Assembly (NCBI GenBank): GCA_030147525.1
Contig: JASBVF010000053.1
Coordinates: forward strand, 62,001 to 126,000
Direction: 5' to 3'
Source: Bacteroidota bacterium
GTDB taxonomy: Bacteria; Bacteroidota; Bacteroidia; Chitinophagales; Saprospiraceae
DNA length: 64,000 nucleotides
The notes below the pieces were generated by a model. It saw only the letters and a list, made by a program, of their open reading frames with translations, ran no database searches and was not told the DNA's origin. How positions within the stretch are numbered: position 1 is the first letter of the stretch; every line of letters starts with the position of its first letter. Positions 17,919 through 26,366 of the stretch are shown in pieces. Made by a program: the position numbers and the translations under genes.

Positions 17919-18533
17919 ATGACAAAATCGGAAAAAACACGGCAGTTCATCATCGATAAAGCGGCGGACCTTTTTAATCAAAAAGGCTACAATGGCACCA
18001 CCCTGCAAGACATCATGGATGCTACGGGCCTGACCAAAGGCGGCATCTATGGCAATTTCAAACGGGACGGCCTCGACAAAAAAGGCATCAAGGAAGAAAT
18101 TGCCGTCGCTGCTTTCGATCACGCTGTCAGCCGGGTTTATGCTGCTGTCGGCGAACGGACGGGCGTCATCGAAAACTCGCTCGACAAGCTGAAAGCTGTC
18201 GTTTACTTTTATCGGGAGCGTGTCCTGAGTCCGCCGGTGGAAGGTGGCTGCCCTATTCAGAATACGGCCATTGAATCGGATGATGCGCACCCAGTTTTAC
18301 GAAAAAAAGTACTGGCAGCTCTCGATGACTGGAAGCGCCGTATCATCCGTACCCTGGAAAAAGGCATCGAAAATGGTGAAGTAAAGCCAGGTGTGAACCT
18401 GGAAGACTTTGCCACGCTTTTCATCGGCAATCTCGAAGGCGGCATCATGCTCGCACGGGTGCAGCGCAGCCCGCAACCCTTTGAGGTAATGTCGAGGCAA
18501 CTGTTGGCGATGATCGATGACTTGAGAATTTGA
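17919..18533 (+). CDS. TetR/AcrR family transcriptional regulator
   Basis: 204 residues. The N-terminal helix-turn-helix reads FIIDKAADLFNQKGYNGTTLQDIMDATGLTKGGIYGNF, a textbook TetR DNA-binding domain. The ligand domain contains GGCPIQNTAIESDD, a Cys-containing motif seen in one TetR branch. These proteins repress promoters and release DNA on ligand binding. The gene is preceded by a palindrome sitting in its own promoter, and a second copy of the same core lies just after its stop, before the hydrolase gene. It therefore probably represses itself and the hydrolase. Ligand unknown. Confidence 0.92.
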   Translation: MTKSEKTRQFIIDKAADLFNQKGYNGTTLQDIMDATGLTKGGIYGNFKRDGLDKKGIKEEIAVAAFDHAVSRVYAAVGERTGVIENSLDKLKAVVYFYRERVLSPPVEGGCPIQNTAIESDDAHPVLRKKVLAALDDWKRRIIRTLEKGIENGEVKPGVNLEDFATLFIGNLEGGIMLARVQRSPQPFEVMSRQLLAMIDDLRI

Positions 18534-18555
18534 AAATACCAAAAAGTATATTTTG
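18530..18555 (+). promoter_or_regulatory. Second TetR-type operator and promoter before the hydrolase gene
   Basis: AAAATACC (18533-18540), AAAAA, then GTATATTTT (18546-18554) repeats the core TACyAAAArGTATATTTT of the tetR operator. It too is preceded by TTTG and ends in TTTTG. It overlaps the tetR stop codon and lies 33 bp before the hydrolase start. Confidence 0.55.
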
Positions 18556-18587
18556 AAAACAATTCACTTTTAAAATCACCCGTAAAA

Positions 18588-19502
18588 ATGACAGCTATCA
18601 AAAACATCGAAGTACTACCCGCTTTCCAATTGGAAACGTTGCCGGAACGGAAAAAAGAATTTCCGTTTTACCTGAAACTCATTCCCTGGGCTTTCGCCAG
18701 CCTGGGCCGTGTTTTTCCACGAATTGCCGCCAAGGCTGCCTACTATCTTTTCACCAAACCAAGGGTGCGGGCTATGCATCGCTACTCCGACGAGATCATC
18801 GAGAGTGCCCGTCTGTTCGAGGTTTTATACGGAAAAATCATCCTGAAATGCTACGAGTGGGGGAGGGGTGAAAAAACTGTCCTGCTCGTTCACGGATGGG
18901 AGTCGAGGGGTACGGCCATGCGTACTTTCGTGCCGGGGCTGGTGGAAGCAGGCTACCGGGTGGTAGCGATGGATGGTCCGGCGCACGGCAACTCAGGTGG
19001 GAAGCATACAAACCTGCCCGAATTCGCCGGCGCCGTGCGGGCTGTCATTAATCAGGTGGGGCTTGTGCATGGCATCATCACGCATTCCTTCGGGGGGGCG
19101 ACGAGCACCTACGCTCTGGCGCACCTCGACAACTCCATTGAGATAGAAAAACTGGTGTTAATCGGTGTGCCTGCAAGCACCCGCAAGGTGGTGGCCGATT
19201 ACATGGATTTGATCAAACTGCCACCCAGAGCAAGGGAGGTTTTCCGAAATATGATGCGAAAAAAAGTTAACGGTCTTTCCTTCGATCAGACGGATTTGCT
19301 CAATGCGCTCGAAAATGTGCACGTCCGGGAAGTACTCGTGGTGCATGATAAATTCGACCTATCTGTGCCTTTCGACTCGGCGGAGGCTATTTTTGAAAAA
19401 TACGACCACGCCAGCATGCTGGTGACACAGGGCTATGGCCACTACAAATTGATGAAGCATCCTGATGTGATTGAACGGGTCGTGGATTTTGTCGCAAATT
19501 GA
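18588..19502 (+). CDS. Alpha/beta hydrolase
   Basis: 304 residues. The hydrolase core begins near residue 95 with VLLVHGWESRG (oxyanion loop), then VVAMDGPAHGNSGG, the nucleophile elbow IITHSFGGATS (Ser in HSFGG; Thr replaces the usual first Gly), VVHDKFDLSVPF (catalytic Asp) and GYGHYKLMKHP (catalytic His). Residues 1-95 form an amphipathic N-terminal extension without a clear signal peptide. The substrate is unknown. Its promoter carries the same operator as tetR, so it is the likely target of that regulator, perhaps a detoxifying esterase or lactonase. Confidence 0.85.
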   Translation: MTAIKNIEVLPAFQLETLPERKKEFPFYLKLIPWAFASLGRVFPRIAAKAAYYLFTKPRVRAMHRYSDEIIESARLFEVLYGKIILKCYEWGRGEKTVLLVHGWESRGTAMRTFVPGLVEAGYRVVAMDGPAHGNSGGKHTNLPEFAGAVRAVINQVGLVHGIITHSFGGATSTYALAHLDNSIEIEKLVLIGVPASTRKVVADYMDLIKLPPRAREVFRNMMRKKVNGLSFDQTDLLNALENVHVREVLVVHDKFDLSVPFDSAEAIFEKYDHASMLVTQGYGHYKLMKHPDVIERVVDFVAN

Positions 19503-19577
19503 AAAATCTCTTTTTCGTAAACTTGCGACGATTTTCAATTAATTCATTTTTTGACCAACTTCAATTTTAGAATCATT

Positions 19578-20432
19578 ATGGAACTCGTCATGCCGAACTT
19601 AGCCAGCCCGGATGTATGGATGGCACTTATAACACTTACTTTTCTTGAGATCGTCCTTGGGATTGACAACATCATCTTTATTTCCATTGCTTCCAATAAG
19701 TTGCCGGAGCATCAGCAAAAGAAAGCCACAAACGTTGGTCTGATATTGGCGATGGTGCTTCGGATCGTGCTTTTGTTCGGTATTTCGGTCCTCATTGCAA
19801 TGAGCGATCCCTGGATTGAGTTTCACGGGTCTTACATCGATGCGGCGTTTTCCGGCCAAAGCCTGATCCTCATTGCGGGCGGTATTTTTCTGCTCTACAA
19901 AAGTACCACTGAAATACACCATAAGCTGGAAGGCGGCGTCCAGATCGATGAAAAAACCGGCGGTAAGAAGTATGCCACGCTTCAAAGCGTCATCGTCCAA
20001 ATCACCATCATCAACATCGTCTTCTCTTTCGACTCCATCCTTACCGCTGTGGGGATGACGACGGGTTTGCAAGGTGCCTTGGCGATCATGGTTTTTGCCG
20101 TGGTAGCCTCGGTTTTGATCATGATGCTGTTCGCTGTGCCGGTGGGCCGGTTCGTCAACAAACACCCGACGATTCAAATGCTGGGGCTTGCGTTTCTGAT
20201 ACTAATCGGCTTCATGCTCATCGCCGAGGGGGCTCACCTGGGCCACCTGAAAATTGCTGGCTCAGAAGTCGGCGCTGTGCCAAAAGGCTACCTCTATTTT
20301 GCCATTGCATTCTCGCTTTTGGTGGAGTTTTTAAATATGCGCCTGCGCAAAAAACAAAAGCCGGTGCAGCTTCATGGCGCCACCGAGAAAGCTACCAGCG
20401 AAGGCCTGCTGGACGATAAAAATGCCAAATAA
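19578..20432 (+). CDS. TerC family integral membrane protein
   Basis: 284 residues with the TerC signature early (LTLTFLEIVLGIDNIIFISI) and again in the second half (VIVQITIINIVFSFDSILTAVGMTTG). The paired acidic residues within membrane helices are typical of this family. Seven to nine hydrophobic helices are seen. TerC proteins are linked to tellurite resistance and, more recently, to metal (Mn/Ca) export that supports exported metalloproteins. The start is taken at ATG 19578 (MELVMPNLASPDVW); 19590 and 19551 are alternatives. It is followed by a strong hairpin. Confidence 0.9.
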   Translation: MELVMPNLASPDVWMALITLTFLEIVLGIDNIIFISIASNKLPEHQQKKATNVGLILAMVLRIVLLFGISVLIAMSDPWIEFHGSYIDAAFSGQSLILIAGGIFLLYKSTTEIHHKLEGGVQIDEKTGGKKYATLQSVIVQITIINIVFSFDSILTAVGMTTGLQGALAIMVFAVVASVLIMMLFAVPVGRFVNKHPTIQMLGLAFLILIGFMLIAEGAHLGHLKIAGSEVGAVPKGYLYFAIAFSLLVEFLNMRLRKKQKPVQLHGATEKATSEGLLDDKNAK

Positions 20433-20449
20433 TTTTCTATTTCTGAAAC

Positions 20450-20488
20450 GTATCCATCAAGCCTGGCGAATGACGGCTTGATGGATAC
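20450..20488 (+). terminator. Hairpin after terC
   Basis: A perfect 14-bp stem GTATCCATCAAGCC/GGCTTGATGGATAC with an 11-nt loop, 18 nt after the stop. The following T-run is weak (CATTTTCCC). Confidence 0.6.
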
Positions 20489-20693
20489 CATTTTCCCAAT
20501 GTGATAAGCTTAAGCTGACCTAAATACTAAAGCGCCGTAACAGGAATCAAGCTCTTCACGTATCGGTGAGCATCCCAAAATGGCCCTCCCTTCAGGGAAT
20601 AGGGTGCAGCTACAAAGCCATAAATGTCAGCCAGGAACATCAGGAAACAGGTCATTTCCTACCTTTTCAGTGCAGTAGTCTTTCTGTTTGTGT

Positions 20694-20798
20694 TTTACAT
20701 GAAGAAAAGTGGTTTTTAAAAATATCCGGATTTAAAAAATTGAGAATCAGCTATTTGTATCTGCCAGCTAACTCGTCTTCCCACCTTCTTTGAGTATA
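20694..20798. repeat. Dispersed palindromic intergenic element, copy 1
   Basis: The left part GAAGAAAAGTGGTTT, then A-rich sequence, AATTGAGAATCAG, and the right end CTTTGAGTATA align with the element at 43141-43247. The ends are complementary (GAAGAAAAGTGG against CCACCTTCTTTG). This is the most diverged copy. Confidence 0.5.
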
Positions 20799-20913
20799 AA
20801 ACGCCTTACTTGCTGTTACTTTTTGCTGCATAACCATTATATTCTTTGAAAACGAAACACGCTCAGCCTCATTTTTTTACCTTTCATTTTTCATCCATCA
20901 AAACCCACTCGTT

Positions 20914-22305
20914 ATGCGCCAATTGAATCTGTTTTACCTTGCTGCAATTTGTTCTGCGGCGGTGCTGTTTCAAGCCTGCACCGGCAACAATGGCACCGTC
21001 AGCGTTGATGAAAAAGATACCGAAGCCTCAGCCCGACCGGTCAAATTATCCATTGAGGAACCACTCGCCAACATTGAGGTCGGCTTCAATATTTTAACCA
21101 TAAAAAACCAGGAAGCCCAGACGCTGAACCTCCCGTCAGGCTCTTCCATCGACATCCCGGCGCATGCATTTGTCGATAAAACCGGGAGACCTGTCACCGG
21201 TCCGGTGGATATCCAATTCAGGGAATTTCACAACGCCGCAGAGATTCTGACTTCCGGCGTGCCCATGAAAGTTCTCGACGGGCAGGGTGGAGAAAACTGG
21301 ATGCAAACCGCAGGCATGTACGAGATAAAAGGTTCAAGCAATGGCGAACGGGTATTCGTCGCTCCGGATAAATCGCTGACGGTAAACCTCGTTTCGCAGG
21401 TTGGCGGGGACTATGATTTCTGGAAGTTCGACCCTGAAAAAGGTAACTGGGACAACCTCGGTGTTTCAACACCCGTTCCCAACCCTGCCGCCACCAAATC
21501 CCCCGCCGCTGCCAATCCTTCTCTGAAAAAACCGGTTGCCCCGGTCGCTTACAATCCTGCAAAAACCAAAATTGACCTGGAGTTGAATTATCAAAAATTT
21601 CCTGAACTGCGGGACAAACAGGGCGTCATCTGGCAGCTGGTGAAAGAAGAAAATATTGACTGGATTTACAACACCGAGTGGGATGCTGTCAACATCGAAG
21701 CCACCGGAGAAGCCAATATTTACCGCCTCAGCCTTTCCAATGATTCCAAAAATTTCAGCACGCTCGTGGCGGCTTGCCTTCAGGAAAAGGACTTCGCCAA
21801 GGCTCGGGCCGAATACCAGGTAAAACTCCGGGAGTACCAATCGAAAGTGATGGATCTGGATGAAAAACGCAACTACAAATCCGCACAGGCTGAGTTCGTA
21901 CGCAGCTTCCAGATCGATGGCTTTGGCATCTACAACTATGATATTTTAACAAAAGACAACGGCAACATCCCCATCCTCGCCCATTTTGATTTTGGAACCG
22001 ATATTCCTAAAAATCTGCTGACCTCGATTTCCGTGTTCCTGATCACCGGCGAAGGCAGGATGGTAGTGAAATACCCTCACCGGGACTGGAATAAGTTTCG
22101 GGTAGACCCGGATGCTGACAATCAGCTCGTCGCTGTGTTGCCGGGCAATCAACTGGCCGTTTTTTCACATGCTGACTTCCGTTCACAAATGCCGGCACTT
22201 CGCAAATCCGCCGGGCAGGAGTATGTTTTCAAAATGAAACTGGACGACAAGCCGGTCGAATCAGTAGCGGAAGTGCAGCAGCGAATTTCTGATTTAGCGC
22301 TTTGA
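20914..22305 (+). CDS. Lipoprotein of unknown function
   Basis: 463 residues with a lipoprotein signal (AAVLFQAC, lipid-modified Cys near residue 22). Residues about 68-130 contain LPSGSSIDIPAHAFVDKTGRPVTGPVDIQFREFHNAAEILTSGVPM, a ZU5-like beta-sandwich motif often seen in Bacteroidota surface lipoproteins. The middle has a Pro/Ala linker and a region near 290-320 rich in charged helix (CLQEKDFAKARAEYQVKLREYQSKVMDLDEKRN). Function unknown. A WG-repeat gene follows 81 bp later on the same strand, so the two may form a unit. Confidence 0.7.
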   Translation: MRQLNLFYLAAICSAAVLFQACTGNNGTVSVDEKDTEASARPVKLSIEEPLANIEVGFNILTIKNQEAQTLNLPSGSSIDIPAHAFVDKTGRPVTGPVDIQFREFHNAAEILTSGVPMKVLDGQGGENWMQTAGMYEIKGSSNGERVFVAPDKSLTVNLVSQVGGDYDFWKFDPEKGNWDNLGVSTPVPNPAATKSPAAANPSLKKPVAPVAYNPAKTKIDLELNYQKFPELRDKQGVIWQLVKEENIDWIYNTEWDAVNIEATGEANIYRLSLSNDSKNFSTLVAACLQEKDFAKARAEYQVKLREYQSKVMDLDEKRNYKSAQAEFVRSFQIDGFGIYNYDILTKDNGNIPILAHFDFGTDIPKNLLTSISVFLITGEGRMVVKYPHRDWNKFRVDPDADNQLVAVLPGNQLAVFSHADFRSQMPALRKSAGQEYVFKMKLDDKPVESVAEVQQRISDLAL

Positions 22306-22310
22306 CAGAT

Positions 22311-22375
22311 GGTTTTCAGGTTTTGTGGTTTGATGGCCGGCAATCCTCAAACCACAAAACCACCCAACCTTCAAC
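22311..22375. repeat. Heptad-repeat hairpin between the lipoprotein and WG-repeat genes
   Basis: A perfect 15-bp stem GGTTTTGTGGTTTGA (22319-22333) and its complement (22347-22361). Both arms show a 7-nt period: left-arm units with GGTTT, right-arm units beginning CAA at 22341, 22348 and 22355, then CAAC at 22365 and 22372. No T-run follows, so it is not an ordinary terminator. Confidence 0.65.
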
Positions 22376-22386
22376 CGGAAAAATCC

Positions 22387-25300
22387 ATGCGCTTCATCCT
22401 TTTTTTCATCTTCCTTTTTTCCCTTCAACTTTCTGCGCAACCCAACTACGTGTATCCCATTCGGGAAAACCACCGTTGGGGCTACATCACCGGCAGCGGC
22501 AAGGTCGTCGTGGAGCCAAAATACGATGCTGTGGCAGACCGCTACCTGCCGTGGAGCGGAACAGCACTGGCGGAGAAAAATTCAGGGTTCAGATTGGTGG
22601 AGGCGGAAGGCAAGCTGGGGCTGATCGACACACATCTGCGGAAGGTGCTGGCGCCCGCCTGGCGACACATCCGGCCGCTGAATGACAGCCTGTTTGCGGT
22701 AGCCGCCGATTCGCTTTTCACCATCGTCAACAGGGCCGGAGAGCAGGTTTTGCAGCGGCACTTCGACGATGTGGTGCTGCTGAGTCCGCATTTTTTTAAA
22801 GTAAAAAAAGGAGAACATTGGGGCGTATGTCGAGGCGATGGACGGGAGATTTTACCCGTTGATTTTTTTGAAATTGGCTGGTTTGACGTGGGGGAGGGGT
22901 ATTTTAAAATAAAAAACAGGCAAGGCGGGCACTGGTGGCTGGTGAATCATCGCTTCGAAGAAATGCTGCCCGAACGGTTCACGGAAATAATGGCCTGCAA
23001 CGACGATTTTTTTGCGGGCATCGCCCCCGAAAGCAGCTACTGGGAGGCGTGGGATGCCGGCGGCAGAAAAATTTTTGACCCGGTCTGGACGGCGATTTTT
23101 CCGTTAAACAAGCACCTCACCGGCCTGTTGGGCAAAGATGGACGGCTTACTGTTTTTCTGCAAAGTCGTCAGGATACCCTTTCCCTGCCTGAAAATGTGG
23201 AGCAGGTTACGGCGCTGGACGAACATTTCGTTCGGTTCCATCTGCGTTTCACGACCGGATTGCTCGACAGCCTCGCCAATACGGTCGTGCCGCCGGTTTA
23301 CAGCGAAATCGAACGCTACAGCGACACCCTGCTGCTGGTCCGGCGTACGTTGTGGGGTTTACTTTCGCTTCGTAATGAGCTGGTGCTGCCCTGCAATTAT
23401 GATTCCATCGGCCGGTTCGAGGGCGGCATTGCCATGGTGAAAAAAGATCAGCTGCTCGGCCTGATCGACAGCGGGTTTCAGGAAGTCATTCCCTGCTATT
23501 TTGACCGCCTCAGCCGCCAGGATTCCATCATCAAAGCCTGGGACGACGGTAAACTGACCCTTTTCAAATTGCAGCCTGACGGCCAAATCGGCATCGTCGC
23601 TGAGGCTGAAAATGTACGCACCCTGCGCATCGGTTTTGGCGACCAGAAAATTTATACCGAAGCTCAGCCTGTCACTTCCACCCGCACGGTGCTCGGGCTG
23701 GCGGACGACATACTTTCACCTTTTACTTTTATTGAAAACACCCCCTGGCAGTGGCGCCGGGATTCTCAGCTTAAATTGTATGCTCTCTTCAGCACCGAAG
23801 GGGGCTTTCGGCCGGTTTCGGCGCCGGTGTATCGTGGCGTATTTCACATGGGGAGCATTGCGTCGAGCATCGTCTTCGCTGCTGAGCGGCCGGTCATTCA
23901 ATGTCCTGCCCTGCTGCCGGTGCTGCCGGTGGATACGCTCTGCCGCATGGCATTGTTCCATCATCCTGCGGGAAAGTTTATCTCCGGATTTGAGCACCTC
24001 GGTCTGCGTGGCGAAGATTTTGACCAAGGCTTTCCGTTGGCCGCTTTTATAGATGAAAACGGCCGGATGGGACTGATGGACAGTCAGGGCAGGGAGTTGA
24101 AAAAAGATGGGCAGCCATTCCGGGCTGTCTGGATCGGGGAGTTTCACGAAGGTAAAGCCCGCTTTTGCCAACGGGGCCGCCTCGCTGTAGCTGACGAGCC
24201 CGGCGAAGCTCATGGCGTGATGAAGGTTTTTCCTTTTGTGAAAAAATTCGGCATCACTTCGCCGCAGGAGCTTCCCCAACGTTCCAACAAAATCATCGTT
24301 GTCGATTCCCTCGACGGTTTGCCGCCGCAATGGGGCTACCTCGACACCCTCGGCAGGGTTGTTATTGAGCCGCAATACGAGTTTGCAAACGACTTTAATG
24401 ATGGGCTGGCCATCAATTACAGGGGCGGCTACTCCGGCGTCATTGATGACCACGGCAGAACGGTGTTGGATTTCAAATACCGGACGGTTTCCCGCTTTTT
24501 CGGGCGTTGGCGGGTGGGAGTTCAGGGTGGCGAAGTGTTGTTTTTTGATAAAAAAGGCCGGCAGCAGGTGACTTCCTCCTACCGGCGGCAGGGAGAATTT
24601 TCGGAAGGTTTGTGCCGGGTGCAATGTGATTCGCTTTGGGGTTTTGTGGATGAAACAGGACAGCTGGCCATGCCATGCAGGTTCGACGAAGCCAGGGATT
24701 TTTCAGAAGGTCGGGCCGCTGTCAGGCAAGGCAGCCGCTGGTTTTTCATCCTGAAAGATGGCAGCCCGGCACCGGTCGACTACGACCATGTGACGGCATT
24801 GGGCAGCTTCCATGAAGCACGCTGCTGGTTCAAATCGGAAGGACTTTACGGTTACCTGGACCGAAGCGGCAAAATTGCAATCGAGCCAAAATTTACGATG
24901 GCCTTTGATTTTCAGCGAGGCGTGGCCCGTGCTGTACAGCGCCGGAAAACCGGTCTGGTGGATACGCTCGGACGCTGGATCTTAGTACCGGACCGCTTTG
25001 AGCGCATTGCCGGATTCAACGAGCTGGGCGTGGCCGTAGCCTGGGAGAAATTTAACCAAAAAAGCTGTCTCCTGCGGGCCGACGGGAAAGTGCTCACTCC
25101 TCTAAAATATACTGACATCGATGATTTTTACGAAGGTTTCGCTGTCGTATCCGATGGTAAAAACGCCGGGCTCATCGACCGGCAGGGCAGGGAAGTACTG
25201 CCATTGGAGTTTGAAAGGGTGGGGCGGGTGTCGGGTGGCCTGGTGCATGTGCGTGGCCGGTTTGCGAGTGCCTGGCAATTTTACGACACACTCGGGCAAC

Positions 25301-25872
25301 TGGCCTTTCCGGGAAAATTTGACATCGTTAAACCCTTCAGCTGGGGGTTGGCAGAGGTGCAAGTCAGCCATTTCGACCCAGGTAGCAAAATGGTGATCAA
25401 CACGAAAGGCGAGCGGTTTGCTTTTGGCGATACCGGCGTTTTTCAATTCTACGGCGAGGGTATTTTCGGCATGTGGACGCCGGAAGGGGAGATGGCTGGC
25501 CGCCGCAAACTGGAATTTTACTACGCCAACCTGCGTGGCGAAAATATATTCAATCGCTTTTTTGAAAAAATCGAACCCTTCAGCGCCGGGGTTGCAATGG
25601 TGCGAAACACCTACCGCTGGGGTGTTCTCAATCGCAATGGGTTATTCGTCATTCCGGCCAAATATCCTTTCCTCAACCGCCTGCCCGACGATACTTTTTC
25701 CGTGCGGCAAAACATGCTTTTTGGCATCATCGACGACAGTGGCAACGAAATCATCCCGCCGCTTTATGACCGCATCGAATTGATGGATGGCGACCGATAT
25801 CTGCTCGAAAACGGAGAAAAGACGGGCTACACCCGCCTGGACGGTACCTGGATCAGCGAGCTGAAAAATTAA
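22387..25872 (+). CDS. Very long WG-repeat protein, exported
   Basis: 1161 residues with a signal peptide (MRFILFFIFLFSLQLSAQ). The rest is filled with WG beta-hairpin repeats (such as WGYITGSGKVVVEPKYDAV, WGYLDTLGRVVIEPQYEFA, WGFVDETGQLAMPCRFDEA, YGYLDRSGKIAIEPKFTMA), at least fifteen, some with W replaced. The function of WG repeats is not established; they resemble ligand- or wall-binding repeat scaffolds. There is no T9SS C-terminal domain and no membrane anchor, so it may be periplasmic or bound to a partner. I chose the ATG at 22387, where the signal peptide begins, because the upstream in-frame ATG at 22309 lies in an intergenic hairpin. Confidence 0.88.
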   Translation: MRFILFFIFLFSLQLSAQPNYVYPIRENHRWGYITGSGKVVVEPKYDAVADRYLPWSGTALAEKNSGFRLVEAEGKLGLIDTHLRKVLAPAWRHIRPLNDSLFAVAADSLFTIVNRAGEQVLQRHFDDVVLLSPHFFKVKKGEHWGVCRGDGREILPVDFFEIGWFDVGEGYFKIKNRQGGHWWLVNHRFEEMLPERFTEIMACNDDFFAGIAPESSYWEAWDAGGRKIFDPVWTAIFPLNKHLTGLLGKDGRLTVFLQSRQDTLSLPENVEQVTALDEHFVRFHLRFTTGLLDSLANTVVPPVYSEIERYSDTLLLVRRTLWGLLSLRNELVLPCNYDSIGRFEGGIAMVKKDQLLGLIDSGFQEVIPCYFDRLSRQDSIIKAWDDGKLTLFKLQPDGQIGIVAEAENVRTLRIGFGDQKIYTEAQPVTSTRTVLGLADDILSPFTFIENTPWQWRRDSQLKLYALFSTEGGFRPVSAPVYRGVFHMGSIASSIVFAAERPVIQCPALLPVLPVDTLCRMALFHHPAGKFISGFEHLGLRGEDFDQGFPLAAFIDENGRMGLMDSQGRELKKDGQPFRAVWIGEFHEGKARFCQRGRLAVADEPGEAHGVMKVFPFVKKFGITSPQELPQRSNKIIVVDSLDGLPPQWGYLDTLGRVVIEPQYEFANDFNDGLAINYRGGYSGVIDDHGRTVLDFKYRTVSRFFGRWRVGVQGGEVLFFDKKGRQQVTSSYRRQGEFSEGLCRVQCDSLWGFVDETGQLAMPCRFDEARDFSEGRAAVRQGSRWFFILKDGSPAPVDYDHVTALGSFHEARCWFKSEGLYGYLDRSGKIAIEPKFTMAFDFQRGVARAVQRRKTGLVDTLGRWILVPDRFERIAGFNELGVAVAWEKFNQKSCLLRADGKVLTPLKYTDIDDFYEGFAVVSDGKNAGLIDRQGREVLPLEFERVGRVSGGLVHVRGRFASAWQFYDTLGQLAFPGKFDIVKPFSWGLAEVQVSHFDPGSKMVINTKGERFAFGDTGVFQFYGEGIFGMWTPEGEMAGRRKLEFYYANLRGENIFNRFFEKIEPFSAGVAMVRNTYRWGVLNRNGLFVIPAKYPFLNRLPDDTFSVRQNMLFGIIDDSGNEIIPPLYDRIELMDGDRYLLENGEKTGYTRLDGTWISELKN

Positions 25873-25903
25873 ATTTGGCTGCCCGCTTCCGGTCAAGGTT
25901 GTT

Positions 25904-25911
25904 TACTTTTG
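25904..25911 (+). promoter_or_regulatory. Candidate -7 box of the doxX-apbE group
   Basis: TACTTTTG followed by GCG fits TAnnTTTG. The nearest TTG upstream is 26 nt away (longer than usual). The leader would be about 45-50 nt. Confidence 0.35.
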
Positions 25912-25965
25912 GCGCTTTGAAAATTGGCGCCAACCACTCATTTGGCACAGAAAACACCAAACATC

Positions 25966-26361
25966 ATGCTTCAATCAAAAACTACTGACATTGCTTTGCT
26001 GCTCCTTCGCCTGACTTTTGGCGGCCTCATGCTCGTCAATCACGGGTGGGGAAAACTAATGAAGTTTTTTGCAGAGGAACCCATTAAATTCGCCGATCCG
26101 CTGGGTGTCGGCGTTACGGCTTCGCTGGGCCTGACTACTTTTGCCGAGGTGCTCTGCGCTGCCCTGGTGGCCATTGGATTATTTACCCGCTGGGCCGTAA
26201 TTCCTTTGGTAATTACCATGCTGGTAGCTGCCTTTATCATTCACAGCGATGATCCTTTCAAAAGAATCGAATCGGCGCTGATGTTTCTGATGGCTTACAC
26301 GGCTATTGGATTGGCGGGGCCGGGTTGGTATTCAGTGGATGCACAATTGAGAAAACCTTAA
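25966..26361 (+). CDS. DoxX family membrane protein
   Basis: 131 residues with four membrane helices. DoxX landmarks are LLLRLTFGGLMLVNHGWGKL at the start and FAEVLCAALVAIGLFTRWAVIPLVITMLVAAF in the middle. Family roles are poorly defined; members take part in thiosulfate:quinone oxidation or in redox and sulfur stress complexes. I chose the ATG at 25966 (MLQSKTTDIA); an upstream TTG at 25924 would add a non-conserved head. It is followed after five bases by apbE, so the two are probably cotranscribed. Confidence 0.88.
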   Translation: MLQSKTTDIALLLLRLTFGGLMLVNHGWGKLMKFFAEEPIKFADPLGVGVTASLGLTTFAEVLCAALVAIGLFTRWAVIPLVITMLVAAFIIHSDDPFKRIESALMFLMAYTAIGLAGPGWYSVDAQLRKP

Positions 26362-26366
26362 ATTTT

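Larger units (their letters stand above)
20433..20913. other. Intergenic region with terminator and dispersed palindromic element
   Basis: No convincing gene. It holds the terC hairpin at 20450-20488 and a copy of the dispersed palindromic element at 20694-20798. The open frame 20566-20793 runs through the element and shows no family likeness. Confidence 0.5.

Noticed and set aside
20566-20793. A 75-codon frame after terC
   Set aside because: It runs through the dispersed palindromic element and shows no conserved features.
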